A DNA stretch of 6,641 bases from Syntrophomonadaceae bacterium. GTDB taxonomy: Bacteria; Bacillota_D; Dethiobacteria; DTU022; UBA8154. The first letter of the stretch is position 1, and each line of letters begins with the position of its first letter. Below are positions 5,849 to 6,641 of the stretch, in pieces. Location of the stretch: NCBI GenBank assembly GCA_007120815.1, contig SKMY01000140.1, forward strand, positions 1 through 6,641, written 5' to 3'. The notes beneath the pieces were generated by a model that was given only the letters and a program-made list of their open reading frames with translations, searched no databases and was not told the origin of the DNA. The position numbers and the translations under genes were made by a program.

Positions 5849-6641
5849 CACCCGTTTTATTTTAAGCGCCATGTAAATGTTTAGAACATGTTCAGCATGA
5901 TCAAGGGAGATTCCCAGAATATCCTGAATCCGGTTTTTACGGTACGCCAATGTTTTGGGGTGGACAAACAATTTGGCGGCCGTTATTTTCTGGTTGCCGT
6001 GATGATTTAACATTTCCTCCAGTGTGATTAAAAGGTGCGTATTATTCTTTTCATCATATTGAATAAGCGCACCCAGTGTTTCATTCACAAAGGCCTTTAG
6101 CTCTGCCTTGTCAGGGTAATTTGAAATAATCCGGTAGATGCCCAAATCCTCGTAATGATAAACGCCTTCTTTCCCCCAGGTTAATTTGCCGGTTTTTACG
6201 GCTGTAACCGCTTCTTTGTAACCTTTACACAGGTCGGTTATTTCTGGGTAATAAGTCCCAATGCCTATGGTAACAGATATGTTTTCAATATTTTCTTCCA
6301 CGATATTTTTTATTTTCTCCGCGGTGTCATAAGAAAACGTTTTTAATTTGTTTTTAAACTGGCCGCTCTTTTTTTCATCCAAATCTTCGGGAAGCGGGTG
6401 GAGAATAATGATGTTGTTGCTCCTGTTCCAAACAATCATTTCTTTGGAGGTAGAGAAGTACGTTTTAAAGATAACGGTCAACGCTTTTCTCAACAACGTG
6501 TAGGACTCTTTTAAGCCTCTTTTTGGGAAAATATCATCGATAGAATCAATGTTAAATAATAGAAGGATGTAGCCCCTCTCCAGGTTGAATCCATAGAAGG
6601 TCCCCAGCTGTACGATTTCATCCGTTGTTGGGATATCTCCA
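5837..6641 (-). CDS. CdaR/PucR-family transcriptional regulator, partial (N-terminus off the window)
   Basis: The minus-strand frame is open from the right edge (first complete codon 6638-6640) to TAG at 5837-5839, giving 267 C-terminal residues. A TTG codon at 6496 could start a shorter frame, but coding-like sequence continues upstream of it, so the gene is cut by the window edge. The middle region, with VTIGIGTYYPEITDL and GYKEAVTAVKTG and then YHYEDLGIYRII, matches the GGDEF-like domain of CdaR regulators. The last ~65 residues are the PucR-type helix-turn-helix: TLEEMLNHHGNQKITAAKLF, then VHPKTLAYRKNRIQDILG and LNIYMALKIKRVL. The usual HxNTLxYR motif has Lys in place of Asn. Such proteins activate genes for using sugar diacids, purines or other small compounds, usually sensed by an N-terminal domain not seen here. 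It overlaps the convergent gene by 12 bp and is visibly more AT-rich than it. Confidence 0.9.
   Translation of the reverse strand, partial: GDIPTTDEIVQLGTFYGFNLERGYILLLFNIDSIDDIFPKRGLKESYTLLRKALTVIFKTYFSTSKEMIVWNRSNNIIILHPLPEDLDEKKSGQFKNKLKTFSYDTAEKIKNIVEENIENISVTIGIGTYYPEITDLCKGYKEAVTAVKTGKLTWGKEGVYHYEDLGIYRIISNYPDKAELKAFVNETLGALIQYDEKNNTHLLITLEEMLNHHGNQKITAAKLFVHPKTLAYRKNRIQDILGISLDHAEHVLNIYMALKIKRVLTG

Noticed and set aside
5883..5892. Perfect palindrome GAACATGTTC as an operator
   Set aside because: It lies inside the CdaR-like coding region near its 3' end, and a single 10-bp palindrome is expected by chance now and then.

Overview
The window looks like chromosomal DNA of a member of the Bacillota, probably a clostridial lineage such as the Peptococcaceae. 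This rests on strong AAGGAGG-type ribosome binding sites, sigma-A-like promoters with an extended -10, a tRNA with an encoded CCA, and a CdaR/PucR-type regulator. The taxonomic placement is inference. No transposase, phage gene, CRISPR array or rRNA is visible.

Left part (1-2268), all read leftward. A 311-residue fragment of an unrecognised protein with a C-terminal cluster of four cysteines runs off the left edge (start codon at 933). Its upstream region holds a dense cluster of TGCAT elements and two inverted repeats. Next comes a universal stress protein (start reassigned to 1606) with its own intrinsic terminator. Then a tRNA-Arg(TCG) with a clear promoter on one side and a strong hairpin on the other. 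Last is a 56-residue, two-helix membrane protein.

Middle part (2321-5848), read rightward. An extended -10 promoter precedes what looks like a three-gene operon: a 55-residue CxxC...CxxC zinc-ribbon-like protein, a lipoprotein with an Asn/Asp/Glu-rich tether and a BamE/SmpA-like C-terminal domain, and an 878-residue protein. The large protein joins an N-terminal KaiC/RecA-like domain lacking a Walker A motif to a PEP synthase/PPDK-type ATP-binding domain. It has neither the phosphohistidine domain nor the PEP-binding domain of those enzymes.

Right part (5837-6641). A CdaR/PucR-family regulator enters from beyond the right edge on the minus strand. Its 3' end overlaps the large gene tail to tail by 12 bp.

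The most interesting part is the zinc ribbon-lipoprotein-KaiC/PPDK hybrid operon. The hybrid looks like an ATP-using enzyme or sensor of unknown reaction, and its partners have no assigned function. I do not see a clear defence system or mobile element.
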